This document shows positions 15,150 to 22,832 of a DNA stretch of 64,000 bases, piece after piece. The position numbers and the translations under genes were made by a program. The notes beneath the pieces were generated by a model. That model saw only the letters and a list, made by a program, of their open reading frames with translations. It did not search any database and had not been told where the DNA came from. The number at the start of each line of letters is the position of its first letter. Position 1 is the first letter of the stretch. The stretch spans positions 248,001 through 312,000 of the forward strand of contig NC_017954.1 in NCBI RefSeq assembly GCF_000264495.1, in the 5' to 3' direction. Source of the stretch: Thermogladius calderae 1633 (GTDB taxonomy: Archaea > Thermoproteota > Thermoprotei_A > Sulfolobales > Desulfurococcaceae).

Positions 15150-16115
15150 ATGGTGCTAGTCCTCATGGAGTACGTGGAACTCGGCTGGAGCGACCTTAAA
15201 ATATCCAGGGTAGGCCTCGGCACGTGGCAGTTCAGCGAGACCTGGGGGCTCGTCGACTACGAGAAAGCAAAAGCGGTAGTAGCTAAGGCTATAGAGCTTG
15301 GCATAAACTTCTTCGACACGGCCATGGTATACGGGAGAGGCATGAGCGAGACGTTCCTAGGCAAGGCCCTTAAAGAACTTGGCGCTAAGAGGGACGACGT
15401 GGTGATAGCGACAAAAATTCCTGGAGAGTTTTTACAACCTGAAGACGTGTTTAAGGCTGTGGACAGGTCGCTTAAGAGACTAGAAGTCTCATACATCGAC
15501 TTACTCCAGATACACCACCCGCCTACCCACCACAACTTCCCGACCTCAAAGTACGCTAAGGCCCTCGAGAGGCTCGTGGTACAGGGGGTTGTAAGGTACC
15601 TCGGTGTCAGCAACTACCCGTTAGCACTGATAGAGGACCTCAGGTCTAGCTTGTCGGTAACGGACATCGTGAGCATGCAGTATAGGTTCAACCTCGTCGA
15701 GAGGTGGTCCGAGGAGGAGCTGATACCCTACGCCGAGGCAAACGACCTGACATTCATCCCCTGGAGCCCGCTCGCTAAAGGCGCGCTCTCGGGCAAGTAC
15801 AACTCGGAGAACATCAAGCAGTTCACAGACTTGAGGAAGAACGAGCCGGTCTTCTACGAGGAGAACTTCGTGAAGGTAATGCCTCTTGTCAACCTCTTAA
15901 TCGAAATAGGTAAGAAGTACGGTAAAACACCATCCCAGGTAGCCCTGAACTGGTTGATCAACTACAGTCCGGTTATCGTGCCAATACCAGGCGCTAAGAC
16001 CCCTGAACAGGTCGCAGAGAACGCGGGGGCTGTTGGCTGGAAGCTCAGTTACGAGGACTGGAGGACCATCGACGAGTTGAGTAGGAGTATAAAGATCACC
16101 TACGTGACCTGGTAG
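15150..16115 (+). CDS. Aldo/keto reductase
   Basis: The 321-residue NADPH-dependent oxidoreductase has a (beta/alpha)8 barrel. Family signatures are G-L-G-T-W-Q-F at the N-terminus, the catalytic Asp/Tyr in F-F-D-T-A-M-V-Y-G-R-G (about residues 54-64), the downstream Lys in A-T-K-I-P, Q-I-H-H-P, Y-L-G-V-S-N-Y and the cofactor loop I-P-I-P-G-A-K-T. The substrate cannot be told. ATG 15150 (possibly near-leaderless) or ATG 15165 may be the start. Its 3' end overlaps the convergent gene by 16 nt. Confidence 0.9.
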   Translation: MVLVLMEYVELGWSDLKISRVGLGTWQFSETWGLVDYEKAKAVVAKAIELGINFFDTAMVYGRGMSETFLGKALKELGAKRDDVVIATKIPGEFLQPEDVFKAVDRSLKRLEVSYIDLLQIHHPPTHHNFPTSKYAKALERLVVQGVVRYLGVSNYPLALIEDLRSSLSVTDIVSMQYRFNLVERWSEEELIPYAEANDLTFIPWSPLAKGALSGKYNSENIKQFTDLRKNEPVFYEENFVKVMPLVNLLIEIGKKYGKTPSQVALNWLINYSPVIVPIPGAKTPEQVAENAGAVGWKLSYEDWRTIDELSRSIKITYVTW

Positions 16116-16555
16116 AATACTTTATACATGAATATAGACAGCAAGGCTAATGCTGGTAGTTGAGAAGGGACGTCCTTTAACCTGACGAGCTTCAGCCCGG
16201 TCAGCTCTTTTTTGCTCGGCTCGCTTTCACCCGACGGGAATACTATCAGCAGGTTTCCGTTCTGGACTTGGCGTATCTGGGGCGCGTCTAGTTCGGCTCC
16301 TTCATCGCTATAAAAGTACGCTTCGCTTGGTCTTAGGAGCTCTAGCGCGTCGCCGAGCTCGGGGAAGACCATGAAAGGCTTGTTAAGCTTAACCGATACC
16401 TTGAACGCCTCGGGAATCCCTATTTGGGCGGCTGCCCCAATAGGCTTGACTATAACGGGCGCTATCTGTGCTTTTTGCGAAAACGCGTAGACCGTCTTCA
16501 CGAAGTCGACCACTCTCTGAACACTCGTGGGACTGTACAGTCCTACGTAGACCAT
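16100..16555 (-). CDS. SpoU/SPOUT-like conserved archaeal protein
   Basis: About 151 residues. The pattern V-Y-V-G-L-Y-S-P-T-S-V-Q-R-V-V-D-F and V-K-P-I-G-A-A-A-Q-I-G-I-P-E-A-F-K recalls the archaeal SpoU-like group (COG4080) annotated as RNA methylase-like, but the catalytic assignment is uncertain. The C-terminus is hydrophobic (A-L-A-L-L-S-I-F-M), perhaps a membrane-associated helix. ATG 16555 gives the family-like N-terminus; TTG 16561 and an ATG at 16603 are alternatives. Overlaps the aldo/keto reductase tail to tail. Confidence 0.5.
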   Translation of the reverse strand: MVYVGLYSPTSVQRVVDFVKTVYAFSQKAQIAPVIVKPIGAAAQIGIPEAFKVSVKLNKPFMVFPELGDALELLRPSEAYFYSDEGAELDAPQIRQVQNGNLLIVFPSGESEPSKKELTGLKLVRLKDVPSQLPALALLSIFMYKVFYQVT

Positions 16556-16636
16556 CGCCAACCCCGAGCTACCTCCGCATCTCTTGTTTACCTGGAAAAT
16601 CATGTGTTAGTTGTTTTTAATAATCTGCCGTGCTTC

Positions 16637-17605
16637 TTATAGCTCCCGGAGTATGTCATAGACGAACAGGGCGATCGCCCTGGATAACGGGATTGGTACG
16701 GCCTCGCCTACCTGGTTGTACTGCTCGTCTCTACCCCCGTAGAAGACGAAGTGGTCTGGAAACCCCATAAGCCTCGCCTGCTCTCTTACGGTCAACAGCC
16801 TGTTCTCGAAGGGGTGTATGAAGCGAGAAGAGCCGAGAACCGTCGGGGCGATCTCGTAGGGGTCGAGCCTGATTAAGTTGGGAATCTCTCCCACAGCGCC
16901 CTGAAAGTAGATGAGGGCCTTACCGTGCTTCAGTTTCGCCACTTTTTTAAGTTTCCTCCAGCTCAGCTCAGGGGGCGGGTCGTGGTTTGGGAGAGAACTT
17001 CCGGGCGGCGGCATCCCTCTCAGCGCGTCTATAACTCTCACCTTTTCGTTCGACTTCGGGGGTTTTATCTCGACGTTCGATATGAAGACCCTCCGCCTCC
17101 TACTCGGGTTAGAGTAGTCCTCGGCGTTCAGTACATTGAAATATAACTTGTGATAACCAATACGCTTAAACTCGCGAGTTAAGGCCTCTCTCAGACCGCC
17201 CTCCATTATCGCAGGCACGTTCTCCATTATGAAGACTCTCGGCTTCAACAACCCGACAATCCTTATGAAATGTAGAGTTAGTTGTCCCTGGGGGTCGACG
17301 TACAGTCGGTTAATCGGGTCTCTCTCCCTCCTCGGGTTGGCACCAGTGAATGGCTCACATGGCGGGCTACCAATGACGAGGGGGACTTCCAGATCCCCGA
17401 GCACGTTTTTCAGCGTTGGGTAGTCTACGTCTTTGATGTCCTCTACTAGGACCACAGGGTCCGGTATGTTAGCCTTGTAAGTTAGGGCTGCGGGCTTGAA
17501 GTTGTCTACTGCTAGAACTGGTTTGTAGAGCCCCGTCTCGTAGAAGCCCCAGGCGAACCCTCCCGCCCCAGAGAATAGGTCGACGAATTCTACTTTATGT
17601 CTCAA
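16637..17605 (-). CDS. C5-cytosine-specific DNA methyltransferase, no adjacent nuclease
   Basis: The 322-residue protein has the ordered motifs of C5-cytosine methyltransferases: I, D-L-F-S-G-A-G-G-F (SAM binding, about residues 9-17); IV, G-S-P-P-C-E-P-F with the catalytic Cys 83; VI, M-E-N-V; VIII, S-R-R-R-R-V; IX/X, T-V-R-E-Q-A-R-L-M-G-F-P and Q-V-G-E-A-V-P. The target recognition region (about 190-270) is short. The TTG start overlaps the tfe stop by 3 nt, making it the last gene of the MBF1-HflX-Trm56-TFE operon. No restriction endonuclease is visible, so it is either an orphan DNA methyltransferase or one that modifies RNA. Confidence 0.9.
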   Translation of the reverse strand: MRHKVEFVDLFSGAGGFAWGFYETGLYKPVLAVDNFKPAALTYKANIPDPVVLVEDIKDVDYPTLKNVLGDLEVPLVIGSPPCEPFTGANPRRERDPINRLYVDPQGQLTLHFIRIVGLLKPRVFIMENVPAIMEGGLREALTREFKRIGYHKLYFNVLNAEDYSNPSRRRRVFISNVEIKPPKSNEKVRVIDALRGMPPPGSSLPNHDPPPELSWRKLKKVAKLKHGKALIYFQGAVGEIPNLIRLDPYEIAPTVLGSSRFIHPFENRLLTVREQARLMGFPDHFVFYGGRDEQYNQVGEAVPIPLSRAIALFVYDILREL

Positions 17606-18156
17606 AATCCATCACTGTGTATGTAGTCCAGGAGTTTGTCGAGAGACTTTAGCTTCTCTCTCAGAAGGGCGAGCTCGCCTTCCTTGTCTACTTCCATTAA
17701 CAGGGAGTTGTCGTTGGGACAGTGAAAGTCGTTTATGAGGGCCTCCTCGTATCTGAACCTCCTGTGGCATGTCGGGCAAATGAAAAAGGTGTTCTCCTCG
17801 AGCTCTCTTATTCTGGTCGTCAGCTTCTCCTTAGACTTTCTCAGCCTTGAGATTATGAAATTGGCTAGCGCCTCTCTGTTTAATACCCACCCGTGCAAAA
17901 CCTTGTCTTTGTCTTTTACCTTGACCGGTACAACTACAGCCTCGTCTGACAGCTTCTGGAGTATCTTCCTCACTATGTTCGACTTTGTGTTCAGGTCTTT
18001 ACCAGCCGTCTCCTCGATTATCAAGCCGTTGTTCGCCAGCATGAACTCCAGTATTTTCCTGCCCTCCTCGCCCATCATCTTCTCGACTATCAAAATCGTT
18101 ATTTCAACGAGCTTGTCCTCCCTGGGCGCCCCGCTCACGGCTCTCTCTGTCGCCAA
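17602..18156 (-). CDS. tfe: Transcription factor E (TFE-alpha)
   Basis: TFE is the archaeal homologue of TFIIE-alpha and helps RNA polymerase open promoters. The 184-residue protein has an N-terminal winged helix (residues about 15-95, with K-I-L-E-F-M-L and [10 protein letters not shown]), a coiled linker (about 105-125) and a zinc ribbon (C-P-T-C-H near 128-132 and a C in F-H-C-P-N-D near 150). The start TTG 18156 has AAGGTG upstream and overlaps trm56 by 53 nt; GTG 18138 is an alternative that shortens the overlap. Confidence 0.93.
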   Translation of the reverse strand: MATERAVSGAPREDKLVEITILIVEKMMGEEGRKILEFMLANNGLIIEETAGKDLNTKSNIVRKILQKLSDEAVVVPVKVKDKDKVLHGWVLNREALANFIISRLRKSKEKLTTRIRELEENTFFICPTCHRRFRYEEALINDFHCPNDNSLLMEVDKEGELALLREKLKSLDKLLDYIHSDGF

Positions 18157-18679
18157 TTCTTAACACCTTTTTGCCTCTAGGGGTCGGTACTACTGTTAGT
18201 TTTGCTCCACTAAATTTCCTATGTAGTTCTTCTCCCTTATAATACCTATCTAGGAACACGGCGAGTGCGGCGACCTCGGAGTGCGGCTGGTGACCTATAG
18301 CCACGTTGTAGTCGGCAAGCTCGTAGAATATTCTTGGGACTTTCTCGGCGCCTACCACGACCAACAGGTCTTTACCCGACCCCCTGATCTCGTCTATAAC
18401 GTTGTCGACGTGTAAACCGTACATTGTCAAATGAACTACAATCCCCCGTGACTTCCACTTCTTAACGTACTCAACAGAGTTCACGCCCATGATGACTTCA
18501 AAAGGGCCGCCCCACAGATCCACTACTTTTCTAAGAGACCTCGCAACACTTTCGTCTACAACGTCACCAATAACTATCCCGTTAGCCCCGAAAGACCTCG
18601 CGACAAGACCCACGTGCGTAGTGACTCTTTTGTCTCTCCCGGGCCTGTGGCCTAGTCTCAGCACGTAGATCTCGACCAT
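18104..18679 (-). CDS. trm56: tRNA (cytidine-56 2'-O)-methyltransferase Trm56
   Basis: aTrm56 methylates the ribose of C56 in the T loop of archaeal tRNAs using SAM. The 191-residue SPOUT-fold protein has the family N-terminus (Y-V-L-R-L-G-H-R-P-x-R-D-K-R-V-T-T-H) and the knot region V-V-V-G-A-E-K-V-P and [20 protein letters not shown] 18677-18679 lies three bases after the hflX stop. Its 3' end overlaps tfe. Confidence 0.93.
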   Translation of the reverse strand: MVEIYVLRLGHRPGRDKRVTTHVGLVARSFGANGIVIGDVVDESVARSLRKVVDLWGGPFEVIMGVNSVEYVKKWKSRGIVVHLTMYGLHVDNVIDEIRGSGKDLLVVVGAEKVPRIFYELADYNVAIGHQPHSEVAALAVFLDRYYKGEELHRKFSGAKLTVVPTPRGKKVLRIGDRESRERGAQGGQAR

Positions 18680-18682
18680 TTC

Positions 18683-19747
18683 TCACGTACCTTTAAAGAC
18701 ACCCACTATCTCGCGCTTAAGAGCGTCCAAGTTGATTCTTTTCTCGGCCGAGATAGGAACAATCCTGGTCGCATTCACCGCCGATTTAGACAGCTCTCTA
18801 ACTAGCTCTTCAACCCCGTTTACGTTGATTAGGTCTATCTTGTTCAAAGCAATAATGATAGGCTTACCGTGGACGCCTATATCGTTGAATATTTTCAATG
18901 AGGAGTCAACTTCGCTAATAACTCTCTTTAAAGGCTTTGATGAGTCCACGACAAGGACGATCAAGTCGGCGGCTGTTACCTCTTCGAGTGTTGCGTAGAA
19001 CGCCTCGGTGATCTCGGGCGGCAGATCCCTTATGAAACCGACGGTATCCGTCACAACCATGTGAACCCCGTCAATATCCAGTTTCGCGGTCTTCGGGCTC
19101 AGAGTGGTGAAAGGTTCGGGTCCTACGGGCATGTTCTTCCCGGTTAAGGCGTTGAATAGAGTGGTCTTACCAGCACACGTATAGCCTGCAATCGCTACGT
19201 GGGGGACTCCCTCTCTTACCCTCCTCTCTCTCCTGACCTCTCTCACCCTCCTGATCTCCTCGATCTCTCTTCTTATACGGCCCTCCCTTCTTCTGAGAAA
19301 AGTGTAATACTTCTCGTAGCCGTACCTGCCAGGTCCAAGATACCCGGCTAGCTCGCCCAGCTTGGACTTCCTGATGAAGTCTCTCACGAGTGGGAGCATG
19401 TGTTTGATCCTCGCGAGCTCTATCTGTAGGAGAGCCTCTCTACTGCCGGCGTGTTGAGCGAATACCTCGAGTATTAGTAGAACTCTGTCGACAACCTCCG
19501 TCTTCACCTCTCTAAGTATGTTCGTCACCTGGCTTGGCCTCAGTATGTCCATGACCACGAGCTTGTCGGGCGGGTTCTCTGCTAGTTCCTTGAGCTTGTC
19601 TTGTTGAATGTAAGTCCTAGGGTTGGGCCTCTTGACGAAGTGGACCTGGTCTACGACTCCATAGACAGTCTTGACGAGGCTCAGCTCTTCATCAACGAAG
19701 TCGCGGTATTTACTGGGTATAAAGACGGCTACTTTCCCCGTCTTCAC
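18683..19747 (-). CDS. hflX: Ribosome-associated GTPase HflX
   Basis: The 354-residue GTPase of the HflX family binds large ribosomal subunits and is thought to rescue or split stalled ribosomes. An N-terminal HflX domain (with L-R-P-S-Q-V-T-N-I, and a glycine-rich G-E-L-A-G-Y-L-G-P-G-R-Y-G-Y-E segment) and an Arg-rich coiled region (about 150-185) precede the G domain: G1 A-G-Y-T-C-A-G-K-T-T-L-F, G3 D-T-V-G-F-I-R-D-L-P, G4 N-K-I-D. The G1 motif has C and T where N and S are usual. GTG 19747 overlaps the mbf1 stop by 4 nt. Confidence 0.94.
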   Translation of the reverse strand: MKTGKVAVFIPSKYRDFVDEELSLVKTVYGVVDQVHFVKRPNPRTYIQQDKLKELAENPPDKLVVMDILRPSQVTNILREVKTEVVDRVLLILEVFAQHAGSREALLQIELARIKHMLPLVRDFIRKSKLGELAGYLGPGRYGYEKYYTFLRRREGRIRREIEEIRRVREVRRERRVREGVPHVAIAGYTCAGKTTLFNALTGKNMPVGPEPFTTLSPKTAKLDIDGVHMVVTDTVGFIRDLPPEITEAFYATLEEVTAADLIVLVVDSSKPLKRVISEVDSSLKIFNDIGVHGKPIIIALNKIDLINVNGVEELVRELSKSAVNATRIVPISAEKRINLDALKREIVGVFKGT

Positions 19748-20247
19748 TTCTTGCTCACTCTAATGAGGTCACCTACGGTAAAGTAGTCTTCATCCCCCTT
19801 TCCTGTTTGCAACGGCTCCTCGGCAGTTCTCTCGATCAATTTGATACCCAGCACCTTCTCCAGTCTCCTGGCTAGTTCTAAGCTGGGTTTAAGCCTGCCC
19901 GACTCTATTCTCTTAATAGTGTTCTCGCTCTCTTTTATCTTAGAGGCTAGCACAGCCTGCGTCCAGCCGAGTCTCTCGCGAGCCTCCCTGATCCTCTTGG
20001 CATAGTCCTCTACGATCTCGAACTCCTCTCCAAACCCTCTACTAGCCCCTGTCACAACTCTCTTACTCTGGGAAGTAACGACCAGCGGCTTCTTACTCTC
20101 TTCAACATAGGGTTTTGCCTTACCACTACTGACAAGCTTGCGGTAGCAGTCGGGGCAGACATGTAAGATAGAGCCCTCGATAACGACCTTTCTGCAGTCT
20201 CTCTCATTTAGTACTTCTCTCCCGCATATCTCGCAGTAACAAGGCAT
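19744..20247 (-). CDS. mbf1: Multiprotein bridging factor 1 (aMBF1)
   Basis: The 167-residue protein has an N-terminal zinc ribbon (C-E-I-C-G near residues 5-9 and C-P-D-C near 31-34) and a C-terminal Cro-type helix-turn-helix (about 80-145, with R-E-R-L-G-W-T-Q and I-E-S-G-R-L-K-P). This is the archaeal MBF1 design, which links to the translation apparatus in archaea. First gene of the operon mbf1-hflX-trm56-tfe-methyltransferase. A reverse-strand TATA-like element (AGTATTTAAGAG, about 20283-20294) lies upstream, divergent from pan. Confidence 0.94.
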   Translation of the reverse strand: MPCYCEICGREVLNERDCRKVVIEGSILHVCPDCYRKLVSSGKAKPYVEESKKPLVVTSQSKRVVTGASRGFGEEFEIVEDYAKRIREARERLGWTQAVLASKIKESENTIKRIESGRLKPSLELARRLEKVLGIKLIERTAEEPLQTGKGDEDYFTVGDLIRVSKK

Positions 20248-20282
20248 TTAGATAACCTTAAGACTTCTCTCCCTGAAGGCTC

Positions 20283-20294
20283 TTAAATACTATT
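20283..20294 (-). promoter_or_regulatory. TATA box of the mbf1 operon
   Basis: On the reverse strand AGTATTTAAGAG lies about 40 nt upstream of ATG 20247, in the divergent region shared with pan. Assigned by composition and spacing. Confidence 0.45.
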
Positions 20295-20347
20295 GAGTCC
20301 GGGTTTTAAAGACCTTCTTAAAACCGATAAAAGGAAAGGGAATTTTC

Positions 20348-21544
20348 ATGCTTAGTGAAGACGTTCGAGAAGACGCTACAGAAGCCAGGCTACCCGATGA
20401 AGACTATATTCGCTACCTAGAGAGCAGGTTAAAGCAACTGGAGAGCGAAGTCAAGAAGCTCAGTATGAAGGTCAATTACTACAAAGCTGAGATCGAGAGG
20501 CTATTGGCTCCCCCCCTGATAGAAGGCGTTCTCTTGTATTTGATCGATGGAAACAAAGCCGTCGTAAGGAGCACTACTGGCCCCAACCTTATCGTCCACA
20601 TCTCGGAGAACGTGCCCCGTGAGAGGCTTGTTCCCGGCGCACGTGTTGCCTTAAACCAGAGAGGCTCGACGATAGTGGATGTCCTCCCCGAGTACGAGGA
20701 CCCATACGTGCAGTCCTTCGAGGTAATCGAGAGACCAGAGGTGACCTACAACGACATAGGCGGTCTAAAAGAGCAGATCAGAGAGTTGAGAGAAGTCGTT
20801 GAGCTACCGTTGAAAAACCCTGACTTGTTTAGAGAAGTAGGAATAGAGCCCCCGAAAGGAGTCCTACTCTACGGTCCACCCGGGTGCGGTAAGACCCTCC
20901 TAGCTAAGGCCGTAGCTAGAGAGGCGGAGGCGGCATTCATCAGTATTGTAGGTAGCGAGCTCGTACAGAAGTTCATAGGGGAGGGAGCCAGGATCGTCAA
21001 AGAAGTATTCAGTATGGCTAGGAAAAAGGCTCCCGCTATAGTCTTCATAGACGAGATAGACGCGATTGCGGCTAAGAGAATAGACATCGGTACTAGCGGG
21101 GAGAGGGAGGTTCAGAGAACCCTGATGCAGTTGCTGGCAGAGATAGACGGCTTTAGGCCCCTAGACAGGGTCAAGGTGATAGCGGCAACGAACAGAATCG
21201 ACGTACTAGACCCCGCTATACTCAGACCAGGCCGGCTAGACAGGCTTATAGAAATCCCGTTGCCCGACAAGCAGGGGAGATACGAGATTTTCAAAGTTCA
21301 CACGAGAAGGATGAAACTAGCAGACGACGTCGACTTACACGAGCTGGCGAGCAAGACCGAGGGCTTGTCTGGAGCCGAGATCAAGGCGATCGTAACGGAG
21401 GCCGGCTACAACGCTATCAGGTCGGGTAGGAAGTTTGTAACGAGGGAAGACTTCGAACTCGCAGTGAAGAAGATCGCGGCGAAGAAGAACGTTAGGAGGG
21501 GTATTGTAGAGGAGAGGAACAACAGCATCCACGTTATCTTCTGA
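20348..21544 (+). CDS. pan: Proteasome-activating nucleotidase PAN
   Basis: The 398-residue AAA+ ATPase unfolds substrates for the 20S proteasome. An N-terminal coiled coil (about residues 18-58), the OB domain (about 60-125) and the AAA+ domain follow in order: Walker A G-P-P-G-C-G-K-T (about 175), Walker B F-I-D-E-I-D, second region of homology A-T-N-R-I-D...R-P-G-R-L-D-R. The chain ends I-H-V-I-F, so the expected C-terminal HbYX tripeptide (hydrophobic-Tyr-any), which opens the 20S gate, is not present. A PUA protein and a PAC2-family protein follow on the same strand. Confidence 0.96.
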   Translation: MLSEDVREDATEARLPDEDYIRYLESRLKQLESEVKKLSMKVNYYKAEIERLLAPPLIEGVLLYLIDGNKAVVRSTTGPNLIVHISENVPRERLVPGARVALNQRGSTIVDVLPEYEDPYVQSFEVIERPEVTYNDIGGLKEQIRELREVVELPLKNPDLFREVGIEPPKGVLLYGPPGCGKTLLAKAVAREAEAAFISIVGSELVQKFIGEGARIVKEVFSMARKKAPAIVFIDEIDAIAAKRIDIGTSGEREVQRTLMQLLAEIDGFRPLDRVKVIAATNRIDVLDPAILRPGRLDRLIEIPLPDKQGRYEIFKVHTRRMKLADDVDLHELASKTEGLSGAEIKAIVTEAGYNAIRSGRKFVTREDFELAVKKIAAKKNVRRGIVEERNNSIHVIF

Positions 21545-21618
21545 GAACCGTACAACTGAAGTTTTTAACAGGAACTAAAACGATCCTTAAATCATCATAG
21601 TACCTAACGTGACGGCTC

Positions 21619-22095
21619 ATGATCAGAAGGAGGCTTAGCGACCAGGAACTAGAGGAGTTGAGGTACATAGCCGCCTTACAGTTCGGAGTGAGCGGCGAGT
21701 TCATTCCTGAGGAAGCCAAGGGCGAGTTTAGTAAAAACACCTTGAAGCTTAGGAGGGTGATCGTCGACGATAAACCTTACCTGTCCGTCAGAGCCTCGGA
21801 CTACAGGTTTAACCTCCACATTCCTTCAGGACTGGTTTTAAACCGGCTACTCCCACACCCCCGCTTACGGGTTTACGTAATGGAGAGGTACTCGGAGTTT
21901 GTGGCCAGAGGTGGTAATGTGTTCTGTAAACACGTGATGATGGCCGATCCCGATATAAGGCCTGAGGATGAGGTCTTGGTCGTCGACGAGAAAGGCAATC
22001 TACTGGCAGTTGGTCGCGCGGTTAAGCCTGGCTGGGAGATGGTTTTTTATAAGTGGGGTGAAGCAGTTAGAATAAGGCAGGGTGTTCGGGAGTGA
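21619..22095 (+). CDS. PUA-domain protein, probable detached C-terminal part of archaeosine transglycosylase/synthase
   Basis: The 158-residue protein has an N-terminal C2-like region (R-Y-I-A-A-L-Q-F-G-V-S-G-E-F, then R-A-S-D-Y-R-F-N-L-H-I-P-S-G) and a C-terminal PUA domain (F-C-K-H-V-M-M-A-D-P-D-I-R-P-E-D-E-V-L and A-V-G-R-A-V-K). The same arrangement forms the C-terminus of archaeosine tRNA-guanine transglycosylase and its ArcS relatives. The transglycosylase in this window (22833-24398) has no PUA domain, so this protein probably supplies the missing RNA-binding module in trans. ATG 21619. Its stop overlaps the GTG of the PAC2 gene by 4 nt. Confidence 0.8.
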   Translation: MIRRRLSDQELEELRYIAALQFGVSGEFIPEEAKGEFSKNTLKLRRVIVDDKPYLSVRASDYRFNLHIPSGLVLNRLLPHPRLRVYVMERYSEFVARGGNVFCKHVMMADPDIRPEDEVLVVDEKGNLLAVGRAVKPGWEMVFYKWGEAVRIRQGVRE

Positions 22096-22829
22096 ATATC
22101 GTACTGTTTGATAACATAGCCGACGAAGACCTGCAGGACTCGATATTCATAACGGGTTTCCAAGGGTTCGGCATGGTGGGTTATTTGACAAGCAGACACC
22201 TTGTTTTAGAGTTGAAGTTGAAGAGGATAGGCTTCGTTAAGACGAAGTACTACCCGGAGACCACCATATACACGAGGGAGATAGGTGTAATCTACCCGTT
22301 CGAGCTGTACTACGGCGTTGTGAATGGTAAAAAGCTCCTTGTGCTCTTGAACAACGGGACACCGATTATACGTGATAGGACTAACTACGCTGACCTGGTC
22401 GCCAGGTGGGTTAAGGAAAAGAAGGTATCGTCCGCAATACTCGTAGGAGGCTTGGACCCTAGCCTCAGAGAAAGCGAGGAAGAGAAGTACAGGTGGATCC
22501 CTGTAGGCGGCTACGAGGGTAAGCTAAACGCGCAACTACTCGAAAACAGGCATATTATCGGGCCTCTAGCCCTCTTGATAATGTTCATGGACGCTTACAA
22601 GGTACCTGGTGTAGCAATCTTCGCCTTTACAGAGCTCTACAGACCAGACCCGAGGGCTAGCGCGGCCGCTGTTGAGGTCATAGGCGAGATGCTAGGTTTC
22701 AAGATTGACACTACGAGGCTACTCGAAGAGGCTAAGATCATAGAGTCGATCGAGGCGGAGCGAGAGAGGATGTTAAAGACGATCGAGATGGAGGAGTCGG
22801 AGAGGAAGGGCCACCCAATATACCTGTAA
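22092..22829 (+). CDS. PAC2-family proteasome assembly chaperone homologue
   Basis: The 245-residue protein of the PAC2 (DUF75) family is related to the proteasome assembly chaperones PbaA/PbaB. Family features are F-I-T-G-F-Q-G-F-G-M-V-G at the N-terminus, G-G-L-D-P-S and a C-terminal helix rich in Glu. The chain ends P-I-Y-L, which satisfies the HbYX pattern used by PbaB-type proteins and proteasomal ATPases to dock on the 20S alpha ring. It lies two genes downstream of pan. GTG 22092 overlaps the upstream stop. Confidence 0.88.
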   Translation: MNIVLFDNIADEDLQDSIFITGFQGFGMVGYLTSRHLVLELKLKRIGFVKTKYYPETTIYTREIGVIYPFELYYGVVNGKKLLVLLNNGTPIIRDRTNYADLVARWVKEKKVSSAILVGGLDPSLRESEEEKYRWIPVGGYEGKLNAQLLENRHIIGPLALLIMFMDAYKVPGVAIFAFTELYRPDPRASAAAVEVIGEMLGFKIDTTRLLEEAKIIESIEAERERMLKTIEMEESERKGHPIYL

Positions 22830-22832
22830 ACT

